Source: Neolentinus lepideus HHB14362 ss-1 (Eukaryota; Basidiomycota; Agaricomycetes; Gloeophyllales; Gloeophyllaceae). From it: a stretch of DNA of 64,000 bases. Numbering within the stretch: the stretch's first letter is position 1; the number at the start of each line of letters is the position of its first letter. The notes beneath the pieces were generated by a model. It was given only the letters and a program-made list of their open reading frames with translations, had not been told where the DNA came from and did no database searches. Where the stretch lies: NCBI GenBank assembly GCA_001632425.1, contig KV425555.1, positions 578,795-642,794 of the forward strand. The letters run 5' to 3'. A program made the position numbers and the translations under genes. Below are positions 11,990 to 22,959 of this stretch, piece after piece.

Positions 11990-12960
11990 TCATTGGTCCT
12001 CACTGACACGACTATCAGCATGGCGGCTATGACTGTTTCATATACAAGTAACACGTACCGTCGTCTGCTATTCTGCACTCGAATGAATAGCCAATCAACG
12101 GCTTCACGCACACCAGTGCTATCGGGACTCAAGGATCAGAAAACTGCCAAACGGTTTGATGTTCTTAGACATACCCTTCGAGCGCCGAAACGCCCATGAC
12201 ATCCAGACTAGCGATACGCTCCCTACGCCCCTCCATCTCCATTTCCTCCACGTATCTAAGTCGCGCACTCTCTTGCTTCCGTTGGTGCCATTCCTCGTAG
12301 TCATGGCGGATCTCCTCCACAGACAAGCTGTCCGGGGTATCCTGCTTGTTTGCAAGGAGTAGGAGAGGGATACCAAGGATCTGACGGTTAGACAGGACAG
12401 AGTCTTATGTCCCTTGCAAAGCAGTCATGTTAACATCACATTGCGCATGCGGTGTTATATACACATACCGAATACTTCCCATCCCTCGCTCAACCTCTCT
12501 CGGTCAGAGGCATCAATCACGTATGTGACGGCATGACAGTCATCATAGTACCGTGGCCAGATGGATCGTATTCCCTTCTGGCCACCGAGATCCCAGAACT
12601 GGAGGATTGTCGAGGGAAGGGTTATTTTGCCAGCTATACATGGATTAAGGTGGGTTCACGTGGGAGTAGCTGAACATACTGTTCTGTCCGACTGTGGGGG
12701 CGATCTTGTCTGGTGCTAAGCCGGGGGTATCATTGTAGAGCGTCTTTATCTTCTCCAACAAAGTCTAAGGATCTCACAGTCACAATCAATTATACTGAGT
12801 ATGGAACATGTTCAGATACCGTCTTGCCAGCCCCATCCAACCCAATTATGATGACCGAGAACTCTTCTTTCCTGAAAACGCTATAAGGAGCAAGTAATAC
12901 AGCTCTCATATATACGGACCTTGTAAGATATTCATGCAACCCCTTCAGTAGATGATACAT
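11990..12960 (-). CDS. ARFRP1: ARF-like small GTPase, ARFRP1 / yeast Arl3 type
   Basis: This GTPase acts in trans-Golgi recruitment of Arl1 and golgins. The start MYHLLKGLHEYLTRKEEFSV is diagnostic: ARFRP1/Arl3 proteins begin Met-aromatic, for N-terminal acetylation and Sys1 binding, rather than with the myristoylated Met-Gly of ARFs. Motifs are G1 GLDGAGKT (about 12830), switch I IAPTVGQN (about 12690), G3 LQFWDLGGQKGIRSIWPRYY (about 12560-12600) and G4 LLLLANKQD (about 12340). After G4 there is a longer charged helix (EEWHQRKQESARLRYVEEME). G5 is VSALEG, then an intron with donor GTATGT, then TGVREAVDWLFIRVQNSRRR. The exact last exon is uncertain; splicing at GTACGT gives a stop at 11990. 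It is divergent from Vma16. Confidence 0.9.
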
Positions 12961-13045
12961 GGTTCAGCACAAGCTGCGCGCGTTATGGCGGGAAGCGCCG
13001 ACGCGTCATGCCAATACAGGTCACTCTTTACCTTGACACGACGGC
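12961..13045. promoter_or_regulatory. Shared divergent promoter of ARFRP1 and VMA16
   Basis: Only 85 bp separate the two start codons. The interval is GC-rich and has an ACGCGT (MCB-like) hexamer at 13001-13006 and a GGCGGGAA motif near 12987. It contains an upstream ATG whose short frame runs past the VMA16 start. The two promoters must overlap, or the first exons overlap. I see no TATA box. Confidence 0.5.
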
Positions 13046-14040
13046 ATGGGCCTGTTAACCAACTACTACGCTTTCGGGCTCCCGTCCTTCGTAGCCCTTG
13101 TCATTGCCTTATATCTGCTTTTCACCGGTCGGTCTCGATAGCTAGCCTCGCGCTACGACGGTTATTGAGGAGTTACGTTTGATGCAGGCTCGGGAGAGGC
13201 GTTCAACGTAGGCAGGTTCCTCGAGGAGTCGAGTCCCTATGCGTGGGCGGCGACGGGTATTGGTCTGTGTATCGGACTGAGTGTGCTGGGAGCTGGATGG
13301 TATGTGGTCTACACTTGAATGCTATTGGGGAGGTTATGGATGTTTCTTGTTGGCGCAGGGGCATCTTCATCACGGGGGCGTCAATTCTTGGAGGTGGTGT
13401 TAGGGCACCACGGATACGGACGAAGAATCTTATTAGGTCCGCACTGCTTATATTGACCCTCAGAGTTCGACCTGAGTAAGACACCCGTACAGTATCATTT
13501 TCTGTGAAGTCGTAGCCATCTACGGCGTCGTACGTTCCCTCTCACCTCCCCACTTCCTCCACTAATCAAGCAAAATATCCTACAGATCATCGGCATCGTC
13601 TACTCCGCAAAACTCACCCAAGTTCCCGACACCCAGATTTACACCAGAAAAAACTATTTCACCGGTGCGCTTCCCCCCTTCACCTCAATTTCCACACATT
13701 TAACCACGTCTCCTTGCAGGGTTCGCGATCTTCTGGGGCGGCCTGACAGTAGGCGCATGTAACCTCCTTTGCGGCATCTGCGTTGGGATCACGGGGTCAA
13801 CCGCCGCCCTTGCCGATGCTGCGGACCCGAACTTGTTCGTGAAGATTCTTATTGTCGAAGTCTTTGGTAGCATCTTGGGCTTGTTCGGGTTGATTGGTAA
13901 GTCGCGATATATTATCACAGTGTCGGCGTGAATTGACTGTGCGTGTAGTGGGGCTGCTCATGGTTGCAAGGTCCGACGACTTCGCCGCAGCCTCATCGGC
14001 TCTGGTACAACCCTCGCCTTTCGTGCATCTCGAGCTTTGA
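13046..14040 (+). CDS. VMA16: V-type H+-ATPase proteolipid subunit c''
   Basis: A rotor-ring subunit of the vacuolar proton pump. The start [20 protein letters not shown] leads to LYLLFTG, then after an intron [20 protein letters not shown]. Next come [34 protein letters not shown] and, after another intron, [13 protein letters not shown], which carries the essential membrane glutamate. [10 protein letters not shown] and a later helix ([20 protein letters not shown]) with a second glutamate complete the fold. At least five introns are inferred, each with clear GT-AG ends. The C-terminus [20 protein letters not shown] runs to TGA at 14038-14040. It is paired head-to-head with a Golgi GTPase and close to a CLC transporter that works with this pump. 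Confidence 0.92.
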
Positions 14041-14288
14041 GTCAAGTATGGAGTAGTACTTTATAAGTTGTTCATAATGAATGCACCTCTGGAATATTCT
14101 TCATTCTGGCACGGCAGTCCTTACGACTGATCTGACATTCGAGACTCTTGAACAACAATTATTCACATCAGTCATCTCGAAATTCTACAGCAGTCCGTCC
14201 GGTATAGGTATGCGGAACTCGTATAGCAATTAACACGCATTCAGGAATAGCATACAACCTCCATTCTTCTCATTTCGCCTCGCTTGCA

Positions 14289-15780
14289 TTACTTCCGGTC
14301 CTCGAAAGGATTCTCCACATAGTCCAACTCTTCCTCGTCATCGTGCGGCTGAGAGGAGGGCTGCTGGTCCCGGATCAGGGAGACGGGGCGTTTAGGCAGC
14401 AGGCCTATCTTAGCTATAATGCATACAAAACATTCTGAGTGAGGAATGGGTGCTTCAAGGCGGCGCGACGTACTAGGATCGATGCTTGATGTAGGAGGTC
14501 CTGTCTGGGTCGAGGGCGGGCGCGGGGTCTCGCTGTGCGCGGGTGGGGAGCTCGACGTAGGTGGTGAGCCCGCAGCTGTAGTGGGCACATTCGTCGGAGC
14601 CTGAGTGGACAGCGGAACTTCCCCTGTGTCAAACAATGAGTATCATCATTTCTTCATAACCACCAGCACTGCTCCGCCACTCACGTTGCGGAGCCGCATT
14701 CGGTGTCACATCATAGCCCTGCTCCGCGTACACGTTCGGCGCGTAGTACGCCTGCTGCGCGTGCCGGTCCGGCACAGTCTGGGACTGTCCTTGGTATTGA
14801 TATGAAGGGTTGCTGGGACCGCCCCAGTTGGGTGTGGTATTAGAGGTAGACCCTTGGCCTTGTCTGTGTGGAGATGAATGTCAGAAACAGAAAATGGGGC
14901 TAAGGGATGGACGTACGACGACTGGTCGAACTCCTGCATCTTCGCCTTAACTTTCGATACGATCGAGCTGAAGGTCTTCTTCCCGACTATCATTAAGCAC
15001 CGTACTCGATCACCCATGCCAGCATGTTTGTGTTGGTTTCACATACCCTCAGCGACCTTGCTAAACTGATCCTGGAATTCCGCCATGGTATCTCTCTGTC
15101 CACCCTGGGACGGCGACCCCGGGCCTCCCCACCCGCCCTGAGGCGCACCCTGAGGCCGACTTCGCCGGTTGGAAGGCGCCCACTGATGCCGCGCTGCCGC
15201 TTGTTGCTCTTCCTCGAGCATCAGCCGCCGGGCAAGCTGTTCGTCCAGGTCGGTTTGGGACTGATATATAGGATGGATTAGAGGAGTGGAAGCGGGTGAG
15301 TAGAAGGAGGTCGGCTTACAGGAGCCGGAGGCTCAGGCTGGTGCTGGGGCACGTAATCGGGATCGTTCATGCCCAGCAGAGCGTCCACCGCTCTGCCCTG
15401 GTCCCAACCTACGGACTCCAGGACGGACTGCCTGTAGATAAGCGCATCAATAACGCGTACCATTCACAGACTTATTCAACTCACAAGATGATTGGCTCGA
15501 AATCAGGAAACATAGGCTGCAGCGACGCGACTCGCGGGTCCACTGCTTCTTCATGAATATCAGGCTCGCTAGTCCTTGGAGGCAGAGGGGGTCCATCATC
15601 TATATGACTCTCTGAATGCACCGGGGTGTCTGAGGTGGTGAGGGTCGCAACATCTGTCGAGGGAGAGGACTGCGCAGCACCCGGCGGACCCAATTCACTA
15701 GTATTCGCAAACGGATTGCTCGCAAGTTCGTTGCCAGCACTGTGCGCCTCAGAATGCTCGATAGGTTCGGTGGCAGTCAT
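14289..15780 (-). CDS. CUE-domain ubiquitin-binding protein (Cue5-like)
   Basis: CUE domains bind ubiquitin; yeast Cue5 is an adaptor for autophagy of ubiquitinated aggregates. After a Ser/Pro-rich N-terminus (MTATEPIEHSEAHSAGNEL, then LASNPFANTSE) comes VASLQPMFPDFEPII followed by LESVGWDQGRAVDALLGMND. This has the MFP signature and the C-terminal di-leucine-like ALL of the CUE fold (about 15340-15540). Downstream is LARRLMLEEEQQAAARHQW, then FQDQFSKVAE and KTFSSIVSKVKAKMQEFDQ helices, and a proline/serine-rich tail ending DYVENPFEDRK. This order fits Cue5/Don1-type fungal proteins. An in-frame ATG at 15834 could extend the N-terminus by 18 residues. Confidence 0.8.
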
Positions 15781-16103
15781 AATGCGCGTCGGCAATACTG
15801 AGATGGGTAGAATCGACGAAGGTGTAGCTTTCAAACCCTTTACTGCTGCGCGCCCATGGTGACGATGATCTGGTGGAGATCTAGACGCACAGCCACAGAC
15901 TCATTGGACAGCCACAGTTATCGGCAATTTCTTCGCGACGTGCTTCGAATTCAGCCACACTCATGTTCCTCGAGTTCGAGATATACAGCAGATAAATGAT
16001 ACACGTGAAGTGATATATTGTATTCGGAAGTACAATGTATAATACAATTCCTTGGCTATCGCGCGATGATACAAGATCATTTCTCACCAGGGCATACTTG
16101 AAT
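15781..16103. other. Intergenic between CUE and DUF1295 genes
   Basis: About 320 bp between two minus-strand genes, with only short frames. It should hold the CUE gene promoter and the 3' end of the DUF1295 gene. Confidence 0.4.
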
Positions 16104-17333
16104 TTACAGTACCCTCGGGGCGCTCCAATTCCTAACACTGCTCTCCAACAATACACCCGCAGCACCCAAGCCCAGGACGACATACGTCCAGCCCTGCTTT
16201 ACAGCGTCAAGTCCGGGCCACACCGCGTTCCTCGTCTTCTTGTATTCCCTCAGGTCTTCCAGCTTCGTGTAATCAGCAACTTCCTCATAACGCTCTTCCT
16301 GGTACTTCTCAGTCATCCTATCGCCGCCGACGAATCGGAGGAACAGGTAGTTGGCTAGCGGGCCAAGGACAAAAGCAGGGTGGGCAAGGGGTGTCGACAG
16401 AAGGAGTAAGGGGTAAGCTGTGTGTGCGAGGATGTTCGAGAGGTAGCTGACCGCAACATCAGCGTCATCTGCAGAGACCATCGCAAGAAACTCACTTGGG
16501 ATGCCTAACGATGCTCCAAACTCCCTCCTCCATCAACTGGTTCCGCGTCCTGCCAGACTTTTGCGCTTTGGTGAGCTGGTAATCCGCAAGCGTCTCCATA
16601 GCAAAACCAGTACTCCATAAGAATACAGCGAGCGAGTCCGTCCAGGTCCACGGAGCCGCGTGCGAAGGCGATGGTGCGATCCTGTCATTTTCAGAATCAA
16701 CAACCATGACACCTTCGAGAGGAAACTCTGGCGTACCGGAACGGCGCAGTGAACGGTATGCAAATCAACGTCTGGAAGAGCGCCTCGGGAAGAAAATCCG
16801 TGAACAGGGATCGGAAGTAGAAGTTGGGTTTCGATGTTTTGTCTTTCGCGTAACGGGGATCATCGTAGCCGCGTTTGTAAGCGCGCTTCCAGAGGTGATA
16901 CATAAGTCGGAGAGAATGCGTCGTGATACCACTAAGCTTCAAAACCATCCCTGATTAATTCTCGCCTGCGAGAACAGCTTAACATGAAGCTTACGATCAG
17001 CTTTTCCCGCCAACTAAACCCTTCAACCACCTCGCCAAGATTCCTTCCATCCCAAATTACAGGATACCCAACTGACTGATACCACGCGTCCAGCAGCATC
17101 CCACCGGGCCAAATGATATCTTTCGAATCCAATCTGTAACTTGTCGTCACCGCCGCTAATGCGTGTGTTCCTACCGCCAGCCCAGAGTGCAGGAGGAAGG
17201 ACGTAGCCACGGGACGAGTGAAAGACGACCATGTCGGCTTCGCGGAAGGGAAGGAAGGGTCGGGGTTGAGAGGAGGCGCGCGGTCGTTCGCGTAGAGGGA
17301 GGGCAGTGAAGGGTATGTGCGATTTCCGCTCAT
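16104..17333 (-). CDS. DUF1295 / steroid 5-alpha-reductase-like membrane protein
   Basis: The start MSGNRTYPSLPSLYANDRAP is followed by TRPVATSFLLHSGLAVGTHA and, after splicing, KLSGITTHSLRLMYHLWKRA. Then come FYFRSLFTDFLPEALFQTLI and WTWTDSLAVFLWSTGFAMET. The C-terminal cofactor-binding pattern GRTRNQLMEEGVWSIVRHP|SYLSNILAH is the DUF1295 signature. It is followed by a hydrophobic helix (YPLLLLSTPLAHPAFVLGPL), then GGDRMTEKYQEERYEEVADY and a last membrane segment. Multiple transmembrane helices suggest an ER or other internal-membrane oxidoreductase using NAD(P)H. The substrate is unknown. Splice sites GTGAGT...CAG join the RHP motif cleanly. No lesion is seen. Confidence 0.78.
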
Positions 17334-18900
17334 GTTTGAGTCGAGCTCGTTGTGGGAGAAAATGGAGAGAAAATGCTGGAAATTGGGAGGTTATATGCGG
17401 GGGCAGGGTGACATCATCCTTGAGCGTGGGCTCCAGTGACGACGTTTATTAGGAAATGGTAGAAGGTGCATCTCGACGCCGTCATGGCGCACCGGAGTAT
17501 CGTTCGACCGCTCGACAATGGAGAAGCCATCGAGCGAACGACGTGGCGCAGGTCGCGATGAGGTGGCGGAGTTACCCAAACAAGCCCAGCCACAAACATC
17601 CAGATCTGCCACAGATTTGCCACAGGTCAGGTGACTACCATCCAGAAATCGCGTCGACACAAGAGAATGATTCCCAGTATTGCGACACACTCTTTTCTCC
17701 TGCCATCAGATGCTGGCGTAGTTAACTCGGAAAGTGAAATCTGATGAACAACCTGTCTAGAGGATACCGCTAATACTGCGAACAGAAAAATATCTAGATT
17801 TGAGAAACAAGCAGCTGTGCTTGTAACCTTTCACTTCACACAGTCCTGCTTAATAATATGCACATTGCATGCTCCCAATGATAACGCCATCGTATTACAC
17901 ATCCGAAAAGCGCGCCAGAAGTTAGGCTCGCACTCTCTATCTGACCGGTGATTCAGGGAGGACGAAAGACCTTATGACGATGACGCGAGACAGCTGTTCA
18001 CCTACCTCGGCTTACAACGTGTCAAGTCTACCATATGCATACTACAATGTAGTCTGTGTTCAGTTCTCGGGAGAAATACGTATGATAGATAGATCACCCA
18101 AACAGAATATTGTTCTCACTTGAGCCTGCTCCAAAGCCAAACAGCCACGATGTGTACCGAAGAGAAGTAGACTGCAGGTTGAGAACTGAAAGTTATCTTA
18201 ACTCGGAACGCGTCTAATGTTTTGAAAGCAGTCGTTAGTTCCGTCCACATATTCACGGACGTATGTATTTGACATCAGGGATGGAGACCAACGGTAGAAC
18301 AGAGTTTCCTGATGTACCTTTAGGACAACAAAACGGAGCTTGACAGCCTCTTGGTCGCTGTATCACATCAGATATGCCATCAGAACCCCGAAACCCTACG
18401 TGATTTCCAGGTGACATGACTGGAGCCTGAGGTCTAGCACATCCTCTTCCGTCTAAAGACGCTGCAGCTACGGCAGCGTTCATGCTCGAGGGTATCATAC
18501 TTCGGTAAACTGTGGGGAGCACATTTTCCCGATCTGACTTCTAGTCCGCGCTGCTGCTTCTCCAATAATTTCTTCCATGTGATTCTTCTTGTATATTTCG
18601 TTGCCCAGAGGCATACGGCAGGACACAAGGGAGGGCTGAGGTTTCCTGGACTGGCTATTCGCAAACACCCGTGCAAATGGCCGCTGGAAGACGGCGGGAC
18701 TATCACAGGAGATCCGTTACAAAGATCACGTACCACCGGCTTAATTCCTATTCTGATCCAACTAGATATAGGTCCGTCGGGCATGAGCGAAAAGGGTCGT
18801 AGAGGCCCTATTCCTCAAGCACTTCTAACTCAAGAACTAGCGAAGTTGATCGGCCTTTGGGTCTGTCTACCAAGCCAAATGGTCAGACTCGGTCCCCCTG
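17334..18900. other. Gene-poor stretch
   Basis: About 1.6 kb with only short open frames on both strands, none with a recognisable domain. The left end is the promoter of the DUF1295 gene. A plus-strand frame at 18579-19106 (175 codons) is read here as an antisense or chance frame, because the minus strand in 18.9-20.3 kb has better splice signals. Confidence 0.35.
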
Positions 18901-20291
18901 GGAATCTGTACGACCAATATGCCATCCACGGGTCAGCACTACCGTATAGGCAATATCATAGACCACCCTTTCCTACCACATCTGTCACATCGACGGCTCG
19001 GTGCATACTCGCCTGGCTCGTGGCTATTTTCCTGCGATCATCGGGAACCTGGGCACGGATGCAGTGTACGAGCAAGGCCGTCCATCGCACTTTCTCTGAG
19101 ACGTGACCAAATGTAATAAGATGCACAGATACCATAGAGTACTCCCACTCCAGCCCCGAAGAATCAAGCGTAAAATGGTCCATCTGAAGTGAGTCGGAAG
19201 TAATCTTATTAGTATAGAGCACACCTTCCACGTGACTTCTCCACCGCGTTTTAAGTCCCCGGATCTATAGAACAATCGTGTACGGCTCGCGGGAGGGACC
19301 ACATGTATATCGCGAACATATTGCGGGTCCGAGTTGTGCATTGGCCGGCCCGGACTCTGGACAATAACCAATCTTGTGCGAAAGCAAACTCTAAGATAGA
19401 CTCGTGATATAGGAGATCTGGAAGCGGGAGGGGTTCTCTTTATGCTTCCGTCGAAGAACGACAGACTGATCATGGTAGTTTTGCTCACTCCAAGTTATTG
19501 GGTTACTTCGAGAAGCGTTAACTGTACTCCGTGGTACTCATACGAATTTGGAAGCTACCAAGGCATTTGATCATGCCTCCGGCAAGGGCAGATGTAGGTG
19601 TCGCAGAGCAATGCCCCGACATCTGTGTGTTTCTGGAATTAGTTTCGTAAACACTGATGAAGACGGATTGAACCAAATAGTACGATCGTGAACGTGATGG
19701 AGGCCTTGTATCATGTCCTCGGTTACATGAGAAGAGAACAGTGCATGAAAAGATAGTCTTCATGTCGATAAGCATCACATAATAGCACAGGCACATCCTA
19801 CAAAGAATCAAAAATGACCAGAATGAAGGCCTACCGAGAACATTTTTCAACGGTTCAGAAGAATTAACACATTGTGAAGAATGCGAACGGTCAGTCATTG
19901 TAGTATTTGATACAATCTTGGAACTTGAAGAATGTTGAACATCGCGGGCGGGTGTGGGTGGATTCGGCACTTCCTGAGAATTTCAAAGAGGCCAAGAACA
20001 GTTATTAGTCCATGCAAGCCATACTGCCGAGAACAACAACACCAGATAGATTCTGACTAGCGCATGGACCAGGACTCGGAAATCCAAGTGACTTAGTATT
20101 TTCGCCTTCGTTTCAGAGAGACGTAATGCCACTAGATTGGAGCTCGTCCGCCGCCACACAACAGAGCGGAAGCTAATCTTGTCTTTGAGGATCCTGACGC
20201 GTTCCTGTAGAGTAGGGAAAAGTCGGTGACAGTAGATGTGGGGCGGGAAAGAGCGGACAGCCACGTGGTCGAGACTACAAATGGCTGTCAA
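18900..20291 (-). CDS. Unidentified multi-exon protein with one N-terminal membrane helix
   Basis: I do not recognise this gene. From 20291 the frame reads MTAICSLDHVAVRSFPPHIY, then a basic stretch (RILKDKISFRSVVWRRTSSN), then one hydrophobic helix VLVHALVRIYLVLLFSA. An intron (GTATGG, branch-like CTAAT, acceptor TTCTCAG) joins it in frame to EVPNPPTPARDVQHSSSSKI, a Ser/Pro-rich stem. Further exons include DVPVLLCDAYRHEDYLFM (about 19750), HVVPPASRTRLFYRSGDLKR (about 19260) and MDHFTLDSSGLEWEYSM (about 19150). A short cytosolic end, one anchor and a stem suggest type II membrane topology, as in Golgi enzymes, but no catalytic motif is visible. The 3' end is uncertain and the gene could be degraded. 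Confidence 0.35.
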
Positions 20292-20692
20292 TATCAGTTT
20301 CTAGGACTTTTGTAGAGACTCTTAATATGGTCTTTCACGGTGTCCCTCCAGCCAATCAAGTTGACGAAACCTTTTAGCTGTGGTCTTTCGCAGATAACAT
20401 CCTGGGCATGCTGTCGGCGTTGAACATCTGGTGCCCATTGACCTGTTCTAACCGCACTCAAGTGGTTCAAGGTCTCAGATGAGAAAGTTGCGTTTCTCTA
20501 CGTCCGGCGCGTTTCGTTCTGTGATTTCCACCACTACATCCTTCTCCAGGACAGAGTTTCTCCGCTAAATGAGCGTGTATATGTCATCCCCTGTAAATAC
20601 TTTATCCCAAGGCTATCTTATAGTTCTGCAGTGCGAGTGAAACTTTGTCAATCGATCTACTCGACAACACAGTCCTTTCTATCACCTCGAAA
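20292..20692. other. Intergenic, divergent promoter region
   Basis: About 400 bp between the unidentified minus gene and the monooxygenase relic. No open frame or motif of note is seen. Confidence 0.35.
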
Positions 20693-22580
20693 ATGTCCAT
20701 CTCGAACACAGTGAGTGCTCCTTACATTTTTATGGCGCTGTATCCAATCTTCGGATCGTTTAGGATAATTATCTCCCCTTAAAACCCTTAGCGGCGTCTA
20801 TGGTGGATGATGCCATGAAGAAAGTGGAGGTCAGAGCGCTACTTTCGCTATGCCTCTATTCGCGTCCTCACGCTTCTGCATAATTAGCATAAGGTTCTGC
20901 ATGACGGGCGCAAAGCTAACGTGGCTCTGGATATAGTACTCGTCGGATGTGGCCTCGGTGGTCTCGCTGCCGCCTTCTGCCTTTGCCAAGCAGGCCATAA
21001 GCGTTCTCGAGAGCGTGCCCGCGATCGGCAAAGTCGGTGCGGACATTCAAACTACTCCGAGCCTCACTCGACTCTTGATTCGCTGGGGTTTGGATGCGGT
21101 TTTGAAGGAGATTACTCTGAAGCCCGAAGCTCTCGCATTTCACCGTTGTCAGTTCCGCGGACATTTATGTCATGTCCTTGTCTATCTAACCATTTCCCGT
21201 CTCTGCTTCACAGAGAGTACCAGAGAACGTGTTGCATACACCAAATGGGGTGACCGGATGGGAGAGATCACAGTTCACCTTACTATCATATTGACGTTCG
21301 TGTTTAAAATTATGCTTGTGTTTACTCTAACACTAAACATATGTAGCAGCGAGTCGATTTGCACAGGATTCTCTGCGACTTAGCTACACTATACATGAAT
21401 CACCGACTGAGCTCGAGTCATCGCGGTGGACCCCACCATTCCAACTGTCACCCTGATGTCTGGAGAGGTCATCAAGACAGGCTTGATTGTCGGTGCCGAC
21501 GGCATAAAGTCCCTGGACCGGGAGGTAGTCGTTGGTGGCCCAGATAAACCCGTACCAACCGGCGATGCGGTGTACAGATCGATCATCAGCATCGAGCCCA
21601 TGATCAAAGATCCTCTACTGAAGCCTCTCGTCGACACCCCTGAAATTTGAGGCTGGATGGGTCTTGACAAGCATGTTATGGCATATAACATTGTAAGTGA
21701 TTTCAGGCACCTAGAGACATGAAGTCGGTGTGAACCTTTCTCTTAGCGTGGCAAGAAGGGATACAATCTCGCCATGATCCACCCGGATGACAGTTCGATA
21801 GAGTCTTGGACTGCGGAAGGAAGCGCCGACAAGATGAGGTCGCATTTCATTGACTGGGAACCAAGGTAACATCATTCACGGCTAGTCTGCATTCAAAGCT
21901 AAGTTTTTGTTCTTTTTAGAGTCACGAAGTTATTAGGTTTTGTGAAGATAGCGTTGTAATGGAAACTAATGGACCGTGCACCTCTTGACACATGGGTCCA
22001 TTCCGACGGGAAGGTCGTCTCGTTGGGTGACGCGTGTCATCCCATGCTAGTACGTGATCAGGACGTGCACTGTATCATCGTCAATGACACACATTCTACT
22101 AGCCTTACCGAGCGCAAAGATCGGCTATGGCCGTGAGTAACTTAGTGGTCAGCTATCAACTAACCAGTCAGCTCACGTATATTTTAATTCGACAGATTGA
22201 GCTTGACGGCGCGGTTATTGGGAATCTTTTCTCCAGACTTACAGACCGTTCTAAGGTGTCCGCGCTACTCCATGCATACCAAGCTCTTCGGCACCCTCGC
22301 GCTTCTGCGACCCAAGTCTCTGCTCGTCTCAATCAGAAGACATTTCACTATCATGACGGCCCCGAGCAGGAAGCGAGAGACACCTCCATGAGGGCGGATA
22401 TGCAGGCAGAACTGGACTAAGCTTAACTGGACCACACCGAGGGTAATGCCAACCAGTGGGCTGACAAGACAAAAAACTTCGTACAATTCAGTTATGATAC
22501 CGATCTGGAAGTGGAAAGGTGGTGGAAAGAGCAAGGCGAAAAGATCGTTGGGGTCGAGAACGAGCCGACTAGTCAAATGT
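20693..22580 (+). pseudogene. FAD-dependent monooxygenase (salicylate hydroxylase-like), decayed
   Basis: The intact ancestor was a group A flavin monooxygenase. Visible blocks are the Rossmann motif DIVLVGCGLGGLAAAFCL (about 20930), VLESVPAIGKVGADIQTTP, RLLIRWGLDA, RVAYTKWGDRMG (about 21230), VDLHRILCDLA, IVGADGIKS (about 21490), KPVPTGDAVYRSI, WTAEGSADKMRSHF, and the second FAD motif VSLGDACHPML (about 22020). Lesions are a frameshift between QAGHK and VLESVP near 21000, an in-frame TGA at 21648-21650 after LVDTPEI, a TAA at 21957-21959, and two TAA codons at 22418-22420 and 22424-22426. The tail (LDHTEGNANQWADKTKNF) is still recognisable, so decay is recent. Exon borders are otherwise conserved. 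Confidence 0.75.
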
Positions 22581-22959
22581 GACACTGGCTTCAATTGGTC
22601 TGAGGTTATCCACGTTCGTCCAGAGCGTGGTGCAACCATATTGGCTATTAGGATGGGCTACTTTCGTATGCTTCTCTATATAAACAACGCATGGATGTAT
22701 AGTATAGAACAACGGGATTGAATAGAGGGAGTTTCTTTGAAGTAAGGGTTATGATGTGAAACGCCAAACAGCCGCATAACTGTGCCATTATGACATTCCA
22801 AACGTGATGCTTGTGCTGAGACATGGTGGCAAGAGTTTATATCACGAAGCTAAGGAGTCCCCGTCGCATCGTGAGAGACCTGGTCCTACACGAGGTATCG
22901 CATATCCCACGTACTCACTGCAGGCGAGGCCTAAACTTCTCCATTTCATCGACCGTAGG

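Noticed and set aside
18579..19106. Plus-strand ORF of 175 codons
   Set aside because: No family similarity. The minus strand across 18.9-20.3 kb has a better start, membrane helix and splice signals; kept only as an alternative.
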